Shown here: positions 24,295 through 32,805 of the stretch, one piece after another | How the letters are laid out: the number at the start of each line of letters is the position of its first letter | Position numbering within the stretch: the stretch's first letter is position 1 | NCBI RefSeq assembly: GCF_030053595.1 | Contig: NZ_JASGBQ010000023.1 | Location: 1 to 50,720, forward strand | Length of the DNA: 50,720 nucleotides | Direction of reading: 5' to 3' | Origin: Fusibacillus kribbianus | Lineage (GTDB): Bacteria > Bacillota > Clostridia > Lachnospirales > Lachnospiraceae | Notes under the pieces: model-generated | What the model was told of the DNA's origin: nothing | Databases searched by the model: none | What the model saw: the letters and a program-made list of their open reading frames with translations, nothing else | Translations under genes and position numbers: made by a program

Positions 24295-25141
24295 AATATA
24301 TAAAAGTCTTCGTATCTGTGGAATCCACTTGAGGAAAATGCTTGGAAATCCACGGTTTTATATTGCATTTCTGTGGTTTGTGTTTCTTATATACTTCTAT
24401 GTGTCAAAAGTAAAATCGTTTTCCATAGAGACAGGGATTAAAGTATCCCCATGGCTTTTCCCGCTTTTGCTGAATCAGGCCGGAAACCAACTTTTTGTGA
24501 TCATAGGTGCCCTTTTGCTGTTCTGTGATGCTCCTTTCATCAATGAGACCACCGCCTGGCAGATGATGAGGGCAGGCAAGAGAAGCTGGTTTTGGGGGAG
24601 TATGCTGTATATCTCCGTGCTGTCATTGATTTATTCAGTAGGGCTTTCGGTGATTCCAAATCTTATGCTATTTCCACGTGTTACATGGATGGAGGACTGG
24701 GGGCAGATTTTAGGTGCCCTGGCGCAGTCCAGCGCCGCTTCGCAGCTTGGAATCATAAATCTGGATTATGGTCTTATGGTGCGCTTTATGCCCTGGCAGG
24801 CTATGTGTTTGAAGATACTGGCAGTATGGTTGAATACCGTGTTGATCGGAGAATTGTGCTATGTGTTTAATGTATGGCTGAGGTGGGGGAGTGGTCCTCT
24901 TGCAGGAATGATGATGGGGCTGACTCCGTACCTGATTTTGCGGCTTCCGAATTTCAGAGTTGGTTATTATCTGGCACCTCCGGCATGGATGAACCTCAGC
25001 ATGTACAGTTGGAATGGGTATGGAACATTTCCTTCTCCTGCCTATATTTATACGACATTTGCAGTTTTGATTCTGGGATGTGTGATATTTTCTTATATTG
25101 GTATTAAGAAAAAGGACGTAATACCAACGGAAGATCTGTAA
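24287..25141 (+). CDS. ABC transporter permease subunit 2
   Basis: A 284-residue polytopic membrane protein with about six helices. It has the same cytosolic start type (KSLRICGIHLRKMLGNPRFY) as subunit 1 and a loop NETTAWQMMRAGKRSWFWGS that corresponds to the GIEIRVSHRKY loop of its partner, which suggests ancient duplication. A C-terminal helix ends in a KKKD tail. It is translationally coupled to subunit 1 and lies 21 bases before the ATPase gene. Confidence 0.8.
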   Translation: MDKIYKSLRICGIHLRKMLGNPRFYIAFLWFVFLIYFYVSKVKSFSIETGIKVSPWLFPLLLNQAGNQLFVIIGALLLFCDAPFINETTAWQMMRAGKRSWFWGSMLYISVLSLIYSVGLSVIPNLMLFPRVTWMEDWGQILGALAQSSAASQLGIINLDYGLMVRFMPWQAMCLKILAVWLNTVLIGELCYVFNVWLRWGSGPLAGMMMGLTPYLILRLPNFRVGYYLAPPAWMNLSMYSWNGYGTFPSPAYIYTTFAVLILGCVIFSYIGIKKKDVIPTEDL

Positions 25142-25162
25142 AAGAATGAAATGGAGGAAACG

Positions 25163-25807
25163 ATGTCATATAAAATAGAAGTGTGTCATGTGACAAAAAA
25201 ATTCAAAGAATACAAGGCGCTGGATGATGTATCCCTGCAGTTTGAGGAAGGAAAAATCCATGGGATCATCGGGCGAAATGGCAGCGGGAAAACGGTTTTG
25301 TTCAAATGTATCTGCGGTTTGATAAAGGTGGATAAAGGTGACATTCTTGTGGATGGAAAAAGGATCGGAAAAGAACTAGAATTCCCGACGGATACGAGAG
25401 TCATCATTGAAAATCCGGGATTTTTGCCTGGATACAGCGGATATCAGAACCTGAAATTTTTAGCAGACATTCAAAATAAAATTAAAAAAAAAGATATCGA
25501 GGCAGTGATGGAGCGGGTAGGTCTGGATCCGAAGAGCAAAAAGCATGTGGGAAAATATTCTCTTGGAATGAGACAGCGCCTTGGGATTGCCCAAGTGATC
25601 ATGGAAGAACCGTCTTTGCTCATTATGGATGAACCGATGAATGGCCTGGATAATCAGGGGGTCAGAGAAATGCGTGACTTGTTTTTACAATTGAAAGAGC
25701 AGGGAAAGACAATCCTGTTGGCAAGTCACAACCGAGAAGATATTTCTGTGCTTTGCGACACTGTTGTGGAAATCGATCATGGAAGAATTGTAAAAGGGAA
25801 TATATGA
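25163..25807 (+). CDS. ABC transporter ATP-binding protein, BcrA-like
   Basis: A 214-residue ATPase subunit: Walker A GRNGSGKT (37-44), signature YSLGMRQRLGIAQ (132-144), Walker B LLIMDEP (152-158) and switch His189. The Q-loop position holds Glu (IIENPGFLPGYSG), the variant seen in BcrA and lantibiotic-immunity (LanF-type) exporters. It is short, with no C-terminal extension after the core. TGGAGG lies 5 bases before the ATG at 25163. It completes an export system with the two permeases upstream. Confidence 0.93.
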   Translation: MSYKIEVCHVTKKFKEYKALDDVSLQFEEGKIHGIIGRNGSGKTVLFKCICGLIKVDKGDILVDGKRIGKELEFPTDTRVIIENPGFLPGYSGYQNLKFLADIQNKIKKKDIEAVMERVGLDPKSKKHVGKYSLGMRQRLGIAQVIMEEPSLLIMDEPMNGLDNQGVREMRDLFLQLKEQGKTILLASHNREDISVLCDTVVEIDHGRIVKGNI

Positions 25808-25926
25808 GTTTCTCGGACTTCGTATGAAAAAAGTAAAATAAAATTTTCTGCCGGGATAGCAAAAACTATCGCTTCCATGTTATAATGAACGCAGATAAAA
25901 ATCCGGCGGAAGAGGAGTGGATAGGT

Positions 25927-26487
25927 ATGGAAGAGAATTATGGCGGTCAGAATCAGTATGATCAGCAGTATGGCCAGCAGCAGTACGGTGAGCAGAATCA
26001 GTATAGCCAGCAGGGGCAGTACGGTCAGCAGCATCAGTATGGTCAGCAGGGGCAATATGGTTGGCAGCAGTACGGCGAGCAGAATCAATATGGCCAGCAG
26101 GGGCAGTATGGTTGGCAGCAGTACGGTGAGCAGAATCAATATGGCCAGCAGGGGCAGTATGGTCAGCAGTATGGGTGGCAGAATTCCTATAGAAATGAGC
26201 AGTGTGACATGACTCCGGCCAGACAGGCAGTGAAGGATTGCGTGAATTCTCCGCTTTATGTAGTGATGGCAGCACTTTATACGGCATCGCTGGTCTTTTC
26301 TGTGATTCAGGTTTTTAGAGGTAACAGTGCAGTTACAGGTACTATAAATGGGGTGGGTTCCACTCATTTTACTATTGTGCTCAGTCTCCTGGCAATGATT
26401 CCGGCAATCCTGATCGGCATCGGTCTGTGGATGTTCTACAGTGGCTGCAGGGAAAGGGAGCGCCAAAGGCATCGGGACTTTCTCTGA
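25927..26487 (+). CDS. Gln/Tyr/Gly repeat membrane protein, N-terminal part before a frameshift
   Basis: The first 83 or so residues are a low-complexity QYGQQ-type region with two nearly identical 17-residue units (44-60 and 61-77). A membrane domain starts with MTPARQAVKDCVNSPL, and two helices follow. The frame then slips into a basic tail (RERERQRHRDFL) and stops at 26487. The likely continuation is in the other frame from about 26445. GAGGAG lies 8 bases before the ATG at 25927. Function unknown; this design (disordered N-terminus, multi-helix C-terminus) is common in Lachnospiraceae. Confidence 0.7.
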   Translation: MEENYGGQNQYDQQYGQQQYGEQNQYSQQGQYGQQHQYGQQGQYGWQQYGEQNQYGQQGQYGWQQYGEQNQYGQQGQYGQQYGWQNSYRNEQCDMTPARQAVKDCVNSPLYVVMAALYTASLVFSVIQVFRGNSAVTGTINGVGSTHFTIVLSLLAMIPAILIGIGLWMFYSGCRERERQRHRDFL

Positions 26488-26987
26488 TCAACGGAGGAGT
26501 CATTACTCTGATCGTCCTTGTTTCTATCCTTGGCGTGCTGATGATGTTTGGACTTGGATTATATCTTTCAGAGTTGAGTCGATGGGGATTTTTCAGCGGC
26601 TACGGCACATCGAGCAGTGTCCGTGCGGCCCGGGTTGTGCTTCCCCTGGTGGTAATCATTGTGATTGCATTATTTGTCCTCATGATCGTTTATCTGGCCA
26701 AGGGGCTGAAAACCAACAAAGTCGTGATCCGGATCTGTGAGACCGGATGGCCTCATAAAAAGCTTTCCATGTATGTGGTGGTGATGAACTTTGTCTGTCT
26801 GGCTCTGGAAGTGCTTCTTATTGTGGCAGGTGTTTCTGTTTTGTCTGCATCCGGTATCTATTTGGGAGGCGTTGACGTGAAGTGGGATGTTATGATGATT
26901 CTTCAGACCCTGGTGGGAATGGCAGAGCTTGTTCTGATCAGTGTAAATATTCTGAAGCTCAGAGGAAGACTTATAAGCGGCAGATAG
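26427..26987 (+). pseudogene. C-terminal part of the Gln/Tyr/Gly repeat membrane protein, out of frame
   Basis: This frame continues the previous protein with APKASGLSLINGGVITLIVL and about four membrane helices, ending KLRGRLISGR. It has no ribosome binding site of its own. A shift of one base in the purine-rich stretch near 26445-26460 would join the two parts into one protein of about 350 residues. I take it as one gene broken by an indel, or a sequencing error. A separate downstream product is possible but less likely. Confidence 0.65.
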
Positions 26988-27013
26988 AATCGGTTAACAG
27001 GATTAAAACTTAT

Positions 27014-27067
27014 GGGGCTGTTGTGAAAGCAGATCGATGTGATCTGCCGGGCAGCAGCCCCCTTTTT
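27014..27067 (+). terminator. Terminator between converging genes
   Basis: GGGGCTGTTG and CAGCAGCCCC form an outer 10-bp stem with one G-U pair. GCAGATC and GATCTGC form an inner 7-bp stem. Five Ts follow on the plus strand. Confidence 0.75.
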
Positions 27068-27073
27068 ATTCCA

Positions 27074-28180
27074 CTATTTTAATGCCAGACTGTTGTTTAA
27101 GAGCAGTGTGCTGTAAAGAAACAGTATATCCTGATTATCGAAGGAGAGAAATTGGTCAAGCAGGTCGCTTCGGATATAGCGGATATCCACAAGGGTGATT
27201 TTGGAGTAACCGCTCACCAGGAGGGGAACCAGACTGCTTCCGAAGGAATCGCGGAAGACGATCAGTTCCCGGTCGACAGGACCGGAGGGATTTTCAATTG
27301 TCAGGAGAGCACTGGACCCGGAAAGAAAGAGTTCATAGGGATCCCTTCCGAGGGCGGCTTTCGGATCGTACATGAAACTGTTTTTCGGTGAACCGGTGTC
27401 CCAGTCGGTCACGATAGAGTTATTCAGAAGGTCATTGGTCAGAAATCGGAGGGTGTCCGGCTTCAGAGGAAGTGCTGACTGTCCGCAATATACACCGTAA
27501 AACGGCTCCTCCACAGTGACCGTTTCATAGTCGTGGGAAAGCGTGGTGCCCATGGCTTCTGCCAGTCTGTCAGCTGCGGGAATCAGAGTTTCCTGCCTCC
27601 AGTGGGTATCTGTCCGATAATAGTTTTCCAGGGAAAGCAGAGGGAAAAGATCAACATATTCCATATAGGAGGTTTTTTCCTGCATATAGGAGACAAGAGC
27701 GGAATAATCCATGGACAGATAACCGTTCGTTCCGGCAAGGAAACAGTTTTTGTCAGGCACGATGGAGAAATACAGCTTCACATCTTTATCTTCCAGATAC
27801 GTGTTGTAAAGATACTGAAACCGCTCGGCTGCATGGTCGAGCATTTTTGTGTTCACAGGGTATTCCAGCCGGGAGGCATATCCGTGTTTCGCATAATAGC
27901 CGTTGTTGTCCTTCTGATGGAACAGATGGAGGGCGGAGAATGCCTTGGCAGATCGGAAGCTGTCCCGGAAGGGAAACTGATCTCCGGCATAATCCTCAAA
28001 TTGGGTCATAAAACTGCCGGAGAGGAGGGAATCGGCGGTCAGCTCCGGTCTGGAAGCCAGAACACGGCGCTCATCCTCGGAATAAGCTGTCTCTTTTTTT
28101 AAGAGGCAGAGAGCGGAAAGCCCGAAGAGCAGGATAGCCATGGGAATGACCATCAGAAGATTCTGAGCCTTTTTATTCAT
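27074..28180 (-). CDS. DHHW family protein (AlgX-like, polymer O-acetylation)
   Basis: A 368-residue protein with an N-terminal membrane anchor (about 8-27), an EDERRVLASRPELT segment, the FPFRDSF motif and the family core YYRTDTHWRQE (about 192-202). A later FRDSFGSSLVPLL corresponds to the GDSL-like Ser block. DHHW/AlgX-like proteins act outside the membrane and transfer acyl groups to cell-surface polymers, with an MBOAT partner. That partner gene lies 11 bases upstream on the same strand, so they form an operon. The acceptor polymer is unknown. Confidence 0.88.
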   Translation of the reverse strand: MNKKAQNLLMVIPMAILLFGLSALCLLKKETAYSEDERRVLASRPELTADSLLSGSFMTQFEDYAGDQFPFRDSFRSAKAFSALHLFHQKDNNGYYAKHGYASRLEYPVNTKMLDHAAERFQYLYNTYLEDKDVKLYFSIVPDKNCFLAGTNGYLSMDYSALVSYMQEKTSYMEYVDLFPLLSLENYYRTDTHWRQETLIPAADRLAEAMGTTLSHDYETVTVEEPFYGVYCGQSALPLKPDTLRFLTNDLLNNSIVTDWDTGSPKNSFMYDPKAALGRDPYELFLSGSSALLTIENPSGPVDRELIVFRDSFGSSLVPLLVSGYSKITLVDIRYIRSDLLDQFLSFDNQDILFLYSTLLLNNSLALK

Positions 28181-28191
28181 GAGAGTACCTC

Positions 28192-29595
28192 CTAAAAACG
28201 GAAATAAAGAAACGGGTTGAAGGAGCCGTCCACCAGGTAACCGGTCATGACAAGGAGCAGGATGCCGAGAAAAAGCGGCTCAAGAAACGGAAAGCTCCAT
28301 TGACCCCGTTTCGTGGAACGGAGCTTCGCTGCCAATCGGGCCGGCAGAGGCGTTGCCCCTATGGCTGCAATCAGAAAAAGAAACAGATAACTCTTCATAT
28401 AATAAAGGGCCTCTGCCGACCATATGGGCAGGGAACCGGAACCGAACATGGCTCCTATGAGGCGGAAGGCTTCCGGGAGACTTGCAGCATCAAAAATGAC
28501 AAAGCCGATCATGACAAAAAACAGGACAAGGATATGGCAGACAGCTTTTGGAAACTTCGGATACCGGTGCGTATTCCAGAGCTTTTCGATCATCAGAAGC
28601 GCTGCAAAATAAAGTCCCCACACGATAAAATTCCAGGAGGCTCCGTGCCAGAAACCGGTGAGGAACCAGACCACCAGAAGATTGCGGAGCCATTTGGCGA
28701 AGGAGACACGGTTTCCTCCGAGGGGAATATAAATGTAATCACGAAACCAGGTGCCGAGGGAGATATGCCATCGGCGCCAGAATTCGGAAATACTTGCCGA
28801 AAGATAGGGATAATTGAAATTCTCCGGGAATTCAAAACCAAAGATCCTGCCGAGACCGATAGCCATATCGCTGTAGCCGGAGAAATCGAAATAGATCTGC
28901 AGGGTGAAGGAAACGGCATAGATCCAGACAAAAAGTACTGAGCTGTCGCCGGATTCCCGGAAAAGGCTGCACAGCTCTCCAAGGGTGTTTGCCAGAAGTA
29001 TCTTCTTTCCCAGACCGAGAACGAAACGGCGGATGCCTGAGGCGAGTTTTTCCAGTGTATGGCGGCGGCTTTTTAACTGTTCGGCGATGGTACTGTAGCG
29101 GACGATGGGGCCGGCGATCAGCTGGGGAAACATGGACACATAAGCGGCCAGGGCAACGGGATTTTTCTGGGCACAGGTGTCACCGCGGTAAACATCGATG
29201 GTATAGCTTAAGACCTGAAAGGTGTAAAAGCTGATTCCCACAGGAAGAGAAAGACGCAGGAGAGGCATGGAGAGACCTGTAACGGCGTTGAAATTCTCAA
29301 TGAAAAAGTCGGCGTATTTAAAATAAAGAAGAATTCCCGCATGAACGATCACGGAAAAGAGAAGGAAGAGGCGGGAGGCCTGCCTTCCCCGATATTTTTC
29401 AATGATCAGACCGAAGAAGTATCCGGACAGGATAGTGAAGACCATAAGCAGGACATACTTTGGCTCGCCCCAGCCGTAAAAAGCAAGACTGATGAGAAGC
29501 AGGGCTCCGTTTTTCAGAAATCCGGGAACGGCGAAATAAAGGATCAGGGCAGCAGGAAGAAAATAATAAAGAAAAGGAAGACTGGAAAATACCAA
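28192..29595 (-). CDS. MBOAT family O-acyltransferase (AlgI-like)
   Basis: A 467-residue polytopic membrane protein. The start VFSSLPFLYYFLPAALILYF and the PVGISFYTFQVLSYTIDVYRG block are typical of AlgI/DltB-type MBOAT proteins, as are DFSGYSDMAIGLGRIFGF and the catalytic His in GFWHGASWNFIVWG. It should move acyl groups across the membrane to its DHHW partner. The start is an unusual TTG at 29595, supported by GGAGG 7 bases upstream and by match to the family N-terminus. Confidence 0.95.
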   Translation of the reverse strand: MVFSSLPFLYYFLPAALILYFAVPGFLKNGALLLISLAFYGWGEPKYVLLMVFTILSGYFFGLIIEKYRGRQASRLFLLFSVIVHAGILLYFKYADFFIENFNAVTGLSMPLLRLSLPVGISFYTFQVLSYTIDVYRGDTCAQKNPVALAAYVSMFPQLIAGPIVRYSTIAEQLKSRRHTLEKLASGIRRFVLGLGKKILLANTLGELCSLFRESGDSSVLFVWIYAVSFTLQIYFDFSGYSDMAIGLGRIFGFEFPENFNYPYLSASISEFWRRWHISLGTWFRDYIYIPLGGNRVSFAKWLRNLLVVWFLTGFWHGASWNFIVWGLYFAALLMIEKLWNTHRYPKFPKAVCHILVLFFVMIGFVIFDAASLPEAFRLIGAMFGSGSLPIWSAEALYYMKSYLFLFLIAAIGATPLPARLAAKLRSTKRGQWSFPFLEPLFLGILLLVMTGYLVDGSFNPFLYFRF

Positions 29596-29620
29596 AACGT
29601 CACCTCCGTTTTGACAGATG

Positions 29621-29649
29621 AAAAACGGGCGCGGAAACTGCCGCGCCCG
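29621..29649 (-). terminator. Terminator of the minus-strand lipoprotein gene
   Basis: CGGGCGCGG and CCGCGCCCG form a 9-bp stem with a 6-base loop. On the minus strand it is followed by five Ts. Confidence 0.8.
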
Positions 29650-29669
29650 CAGGCTGTGCCTGTGAATGG

Positions 29670-30278
29670 TTATGATTCAAAGGATTTTGGACACATCACG
29701 AAAAATACAGTGTTACCTACAGAATGGACAACAAGCTCCTCTGCTTCCGTGCAGATATTCCATCTGAGGTCGGCGTTATCCTTTAAAAGCCCGGTGAAAC
29801 CGTCAATGTCAGCATCGTCTTCCAGGACAAAGATATAACCCACGAAGGGAATGGTGCCGATCATGGGGGAGAACATGACACCCTCTTGAAAACCGGTGAT
29901 CTCTGCGTTCCCGAAGCCTGTCAGAAGTCCCGGCTCAACAGCCATAGATGCTCCTGCGAAGGGAATGATCGGATTGGTAATCAGCGCATCTGCAATGGCC
30001 TGAGCACCTTTGCCGGCGTCCTCTGTCATCTGTTTTTCAAAATCGGCCAATAAAGTCTGTCCAACTGTGACAGAATCTGTCGCAGAGGCGGAAGAGGATT
30101 CCTGGGAAGCAGAGCTTTCTGTTTCCGCTGCTGTTGTCTCATCCGTCGTTGTCTCAGGCACTTCTGTATGCTCGGTGGACGCAGCGGTGGTTTCTGCAGT
30201 CTCGCCGGTATCTTTTTTGCAGGCGGAAAGGGAAATAATCAGTGCCGCTGTGAGTAAGATGCAAATCAGTTTCTTCAT
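29670..30278 (-). CDS. Lipoprotein of unknown function
   Basis: A 202-residue lipoprotein with signal MKKLICILLTAALIISLSAC (lipobox LSAC, Cys20), a Thr/Glu/Ser-rich linker (about 22-70) and a C-terminal domain of about 130 residues with GAQAIADALITNP, MIGTIPFVGYIFVLEDDADI and VFFVMCPKSFES. The C-terminal part resembles small clostridial lipoproteins of unknown role. The ATG at 30278 is preferred, 11 bases from AAGGAG; the in-frame GTG at 30290 overlaps that site. It is divergent from the ribosomal run. Confidence 0.75.
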   Translation of the reverse strand: MKKLICILLTAALIISLSACKKDTGETAETTAASTEHTEVPETTTDETTAAETESSASQESSSASATDSVTVGQTLLADFEKQMTEDAGKGAQAIADALITNPIIPFAGASMAVEPGLLTGFGNAEITGFQEGVMFSPMIGTIPFVGYIFVLEDDADIDGFTGLLKDNADLRWNICTEAEELVVHSVGNTVFFVMCPKSFES

Positions 30279-30450
30279 TATTATATACACTCCTTAAAAT
30301 AATATACTGCCGACGGTCGGGGCATTCCGCCGGGCCTTCATTTTACCATAGAGCATAAGAAAATACAATAGTGAAAGAGGGAGGAAAAAACTGGAGCATC
30401 AGGCACTTATTCCGCAGATTTTGTATGAAAAAAAGAACAAGAAAAATCCC

Positions 30451-30479
30451 TTGCATTTTTTGATGGTTTCATGTATAAT
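30451..30479 (+). promoter_or_regulatory. Main promoter of the S10-spc-alpha operon
   Basis: TTGCAT and a perfect TATAAT are separated by 17 bases, about 238 bases before rpsJ. The segment 30279-30450 upstream holds no gene that I can see. Confidence 0.8.
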
Positions 30480-30485
30480 GTATCG

Positions 30486-30706
30486 TGCTGTGGCATGATA
30501 GCGATGAAGCGTGAGGTTGCTGCCCACCGTGGCAGGTTTTCCGTGGAGCGAATGTCAAGTTAGGAAACTGGCGACAAGTCACTGTACAGATTGAATCATC
30601 TACAAATCACAAGAAGTAGAAATGACGTGTGAGCCTTTAGGACACACACGGGAAAGTGTACAGTCACCGCTTGTCGTACTTACATTGAAAAGTGCGAAAA
30701 GGAGGC
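30486..30706 (+). promoter_or_regulatory. Structured 5' leader of the S10 operon
   Basis: A leader of about 230 bases holds nested stems. CGACAAG (30572) pairs with CTTGTCG (30670), ACTGTACA (30581) with TGTACAGT (30657), and CGTGTG (30626) with CACACG (30645). A CTGCC/GGCAG hairpin lies upstream near 30520. S10 operon leaders in other bacteria are bound by L4 (rplD, encoded downstream) to control the operon; that role is inferred here. Confidence 0.6.
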
Positions 30707-30716
30707 GACTTTTTTT

Positions 30717-31034
30717 ATGGCAAGTCAGGTAATGAGAATCACATTGAAGGCTTATGACCACCAGCTGGTAGATCAGTCCGCTGGCAAAATCATCGAAACT
30801 GTAAAGAAAACCGGATCTCAGGTGAGCGGACCTGTGCCACTGCCCACCAAGAAGGAGGTTGTAACTATCCTTCGTGCAGTACACAAGTACAAAGATTCCA
30901 GAGAGCAGTTCGAGCAGAGAACTCATAAGAGACTCATCGACATCACGGCACCCACTCAGAAGACCGTAGATGCCCTTTCCAGACTGGAAATGCCTGCCGG
31001 TGTTTACATCGACATCAAGATGAAAACAAAGTAA
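30717..31034 (+). CDS. rpsJ: 30S ribosomal protein S10
   Basis: The 105-residue S10 protein of the 30S head, also the NusE antitermination factor. Recognised by [29 protein letters not shown] and the HKRLIDI loop. It is the first gene of the superoperon. AAGGAGG lies about 12 bases before the ATG, with a T-rich spacer. Length is normal. Confidence 0.98.
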   Translation: MASQVMRITLKAYDHQLVDQSAGKIIETVKKTGSQVSGPVPLPTKKEVVTILRAVHKYKDSREQFEQRTHKRLIDITAPTQKTVDALSRLEMPAGVYIDIKMKTK

Positions 31035-31136
31035 TTAAATCAAAAATCCAGAATTGGTTTCGGCCTGTTCTAGGATGATTGCCCTTGACGAACAGTCATG
31101 TTGGTAATCCGCTGTAGAATAACAGGAGGTAAAAGA

Positions 31137-31769
31137 ATGAAGAAAGCGATTTTAGCAACAAAAGTCGGAATGACTCAGGTCTTCACCGAAGACGGAGCTC
31201 TCATTCCTGTAACTGTACTTCAGGCTGGTCCCTGCGTGGTTACACAGGTTAAGACAGTTGAGAACGACGGTTACGCAGCAGTACAGGTTGGTTTTGCAGA
31301 CATCAGAGAGAAACTGGTGAATAAGCCTGTAAAGGGACAGTTTGACAAAGCAGGCGTGTCCTACAAGAGATATATCAGAGAGTTCAGGTTCGAGAATGCG
31401 GAAGACTATAAGGTGGCAGACGAGATCAAGGCTGATATCTTTGCAGCAGGCGACAAGGTTGACGCAACCGCAATCTCCAAAGGTAAAGGCTTCCAGGGCG
31501 CCATCAAGCGTCACGGACAGCACAGAGGACCCATGGCTCACGGTTCCAAGTTCCATCGTCATGCAGGTTCCAACGGCGCAGCATCCGATCCCAGCAAGGT
31601 ATTCAAGGGAAAGAAGATGCCCGGTCAGATGGGTAACAAGAAGATCACCATCCAGAATCTGGAAGTTGTCCGCGTAGATGCAGAGAACAACATCCTTCTG
31701 GTAAAGGGTGCAGTACCCGGACCGAAGAAGTGCTTAGTAACAATCAAGGAAACTGTAAAAGCAGTTTAA
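31137..31769 (+). CDS. rplC: 50S ribosomal protein L3
   Basis: A 210-residue L3. It begins [15 protein letters not shown] and holds the central loop [20 protein letters not shown] that reaches towards the peptidyl transferase centre. CAGGAGG lies 7 bases before the ATG at 31137; an in-frame extension to 31098 lacks a site. A 102-base gap with no gene separates it from rpsJ. Confidence 0.98.
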   Translation: MKKAILATKVGMTQVFTEDGALIPVTVLQAGPCVVTQVKTVENDGYAAVQVGFADIREKLVNKPVKGQFDKAGVSYKRYIREFRFENAEDYKVADEIKADIFAAGDKVDATAISKGKGFQGAIKRHGQHRGPMAHGSKFHRHAGSNGAASDPSKVFKGKKMPGQMGNKKITIQNLEVVRVDAENNILLVKGAVPGPKKCLVTIKETVKAV

Positions 31770-31799
31770 TGTTTTTACGAGGAAAGGAGGAACACACAA

Positions 31800-32420
31800 A
31801 TGGCAAACGTATCTGTTTACAATATGGAAGGCAATGAAGTTGGCACTTTAGAGCTTAACGATGCCGTGTTCGGTGTAGAAGTAAACGAACACCTGGTACA
31901 CATGGCCGTAGTCAGCCAGCTTGCAAATAATCGTCAGGGAACACAGAGCGCCAAAACACGTTCCGAAGTGAGCGGCGGCGGAAGAAAGCCCTGGAGACAG
32001 AAGGGAACCGGTCATGCAAGACAGGGTTCAACAAGAGCTCCTCAGTGGACCGGCGGCGGAGTGGTATTCGCTGTAAAACCCAGAGAGTACACCATCAAGC
32101 TGAACAAGAAGGAGAGAAGACTGGCTCTCAAGTCCGCTCTGACCTCCAGAGTGGCTGAGAACAAATTCATCGTTCTTGACGAGCTGAAGCTTGATGAGAT
32201 CAAGACAAAAGCAATGAAGAAGGTTCTTGACAACCTGAAAGTAGAGAAGGCTCTGGTTGTGATGAATGAGAAGGATGAGAATGTGATCAAGTCCGCAAAC
32301 AACCTGAAGGGCGTTAAGACAACACTTACCTCTACCATCAATGTATACGATATTCTGAAATACAACACAGTCGTTACTACAAAGGCTGCTGTTGCCGCAA
32401 TCGAGGAGGTGTACGCATAA
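31800..32420 (+). CDS. rplD: 50S ribosomal protein L4
   Basis: A 206-residue L4 with the extended tunnel loop [19 protein letters not shown]. In other bacteria L4 also represses its own operon by binding the leader, which fits the structured leader at 30486-30706. The start overlaps nothing; the stop overlaps the L23 start by one base (TAATG). Confidence 0.98.
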   Translation: MANVSVYNMEGNEVGTLELNDAVFGVEVNEHLVHMAVVSQLANNRQGTQSAKTRSEVSGGGRKPWRQKGTGHARQGSTRAPQWTGGGVVFAVKPREYTIKLNKKERRLALKSALTSRVAENKFIVLDELKLDEIKTKAMKKVLDNLKVEKALVVMNEKDENVIKSANNLKGVKTTLTSTINVYDILKYNTVVTTKAAVAAIEEVYA

Positions 32421-32719
32421 TGGCTGATATTAAGTACTATGACGTAATCCTGAAACCGGTAGTTACCGAGAAGTCCATGAATCAGATGTCTGAGAAGAAG
32501 TACACATTCCTGGTACATGTGGACGCAAACAAGAGCATGATCAAAGAGGCCGTTGAGAAGATGTTTGCAGGCACCAAGGTTGCTTCCGTAAACACCATGA
32601 ACTGCGACGGCAAAGAGCGCAGAAGAGGCCGCGATGTCGGCAAGACGGCTGCCACCAAGAAGGCAATCGTAAAACTGACCGCTGACAGCGCAGATATTGA
32701 GATTTTTGAAGGCCTGTAA
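32420..32719 (+). CDS. rplW: 50S ribosomal protein L23
   Basis: A 99-residue L23 near the polypeptide exit tunnel, the docking site for trigger factor and SRP. Recognised by [15 protein letters not shown] and [18 protein letters not shown]. Translationally coupled to rplD by a 1-base overlap. The upstream GAGGAGG within rplD serves as its binding site. Confidence 0.97.
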   Translation: MADIKYYDVILKPVVTEKSMNQMSEKKYTFLVHVDANKSMIKEAVEKMFAGTKVASVNTMNCDGKERRRGRDVGKTAATKKAIVKLTADSADIEIFEGL

Positions 32720-32805
32720 GCCGAACGCGCAAATAACTATACGGCACATACGCCGTGATAACAAAACACACTCGACAGAGTTGTACAGCAGAAAGGAGTA
32801 AGGAA

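Noticed and set aside
25960-26180. Possible CRISPR-like array in the short tandem repeats
   Set aside because: The repeats are in-frame codon repeats without unique spacers of constant length.
26430-26465. Programmed -1 ribosomal frameshift in the repeat membrane protein
   Set aside because: GGGAAAG is present but not in the codon register needed for a -1 shift from the upstream frame, and no strong downstream stem was seen.
25777-26472. Leu/Ile-rich and His/Ala-rich repeat proteins on the minus strand at the QYGQQ region
   Set aside because: The repeats are the reverse-strand image of the QYGQQ codons. The plus-strand frame has a strong binding site.
30486-30706. T-box or metabolite riboswitch before rpsJ
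   Set aside because: No T-box sequence or known aptamer core was seen and the downstream genes are ribosomal.
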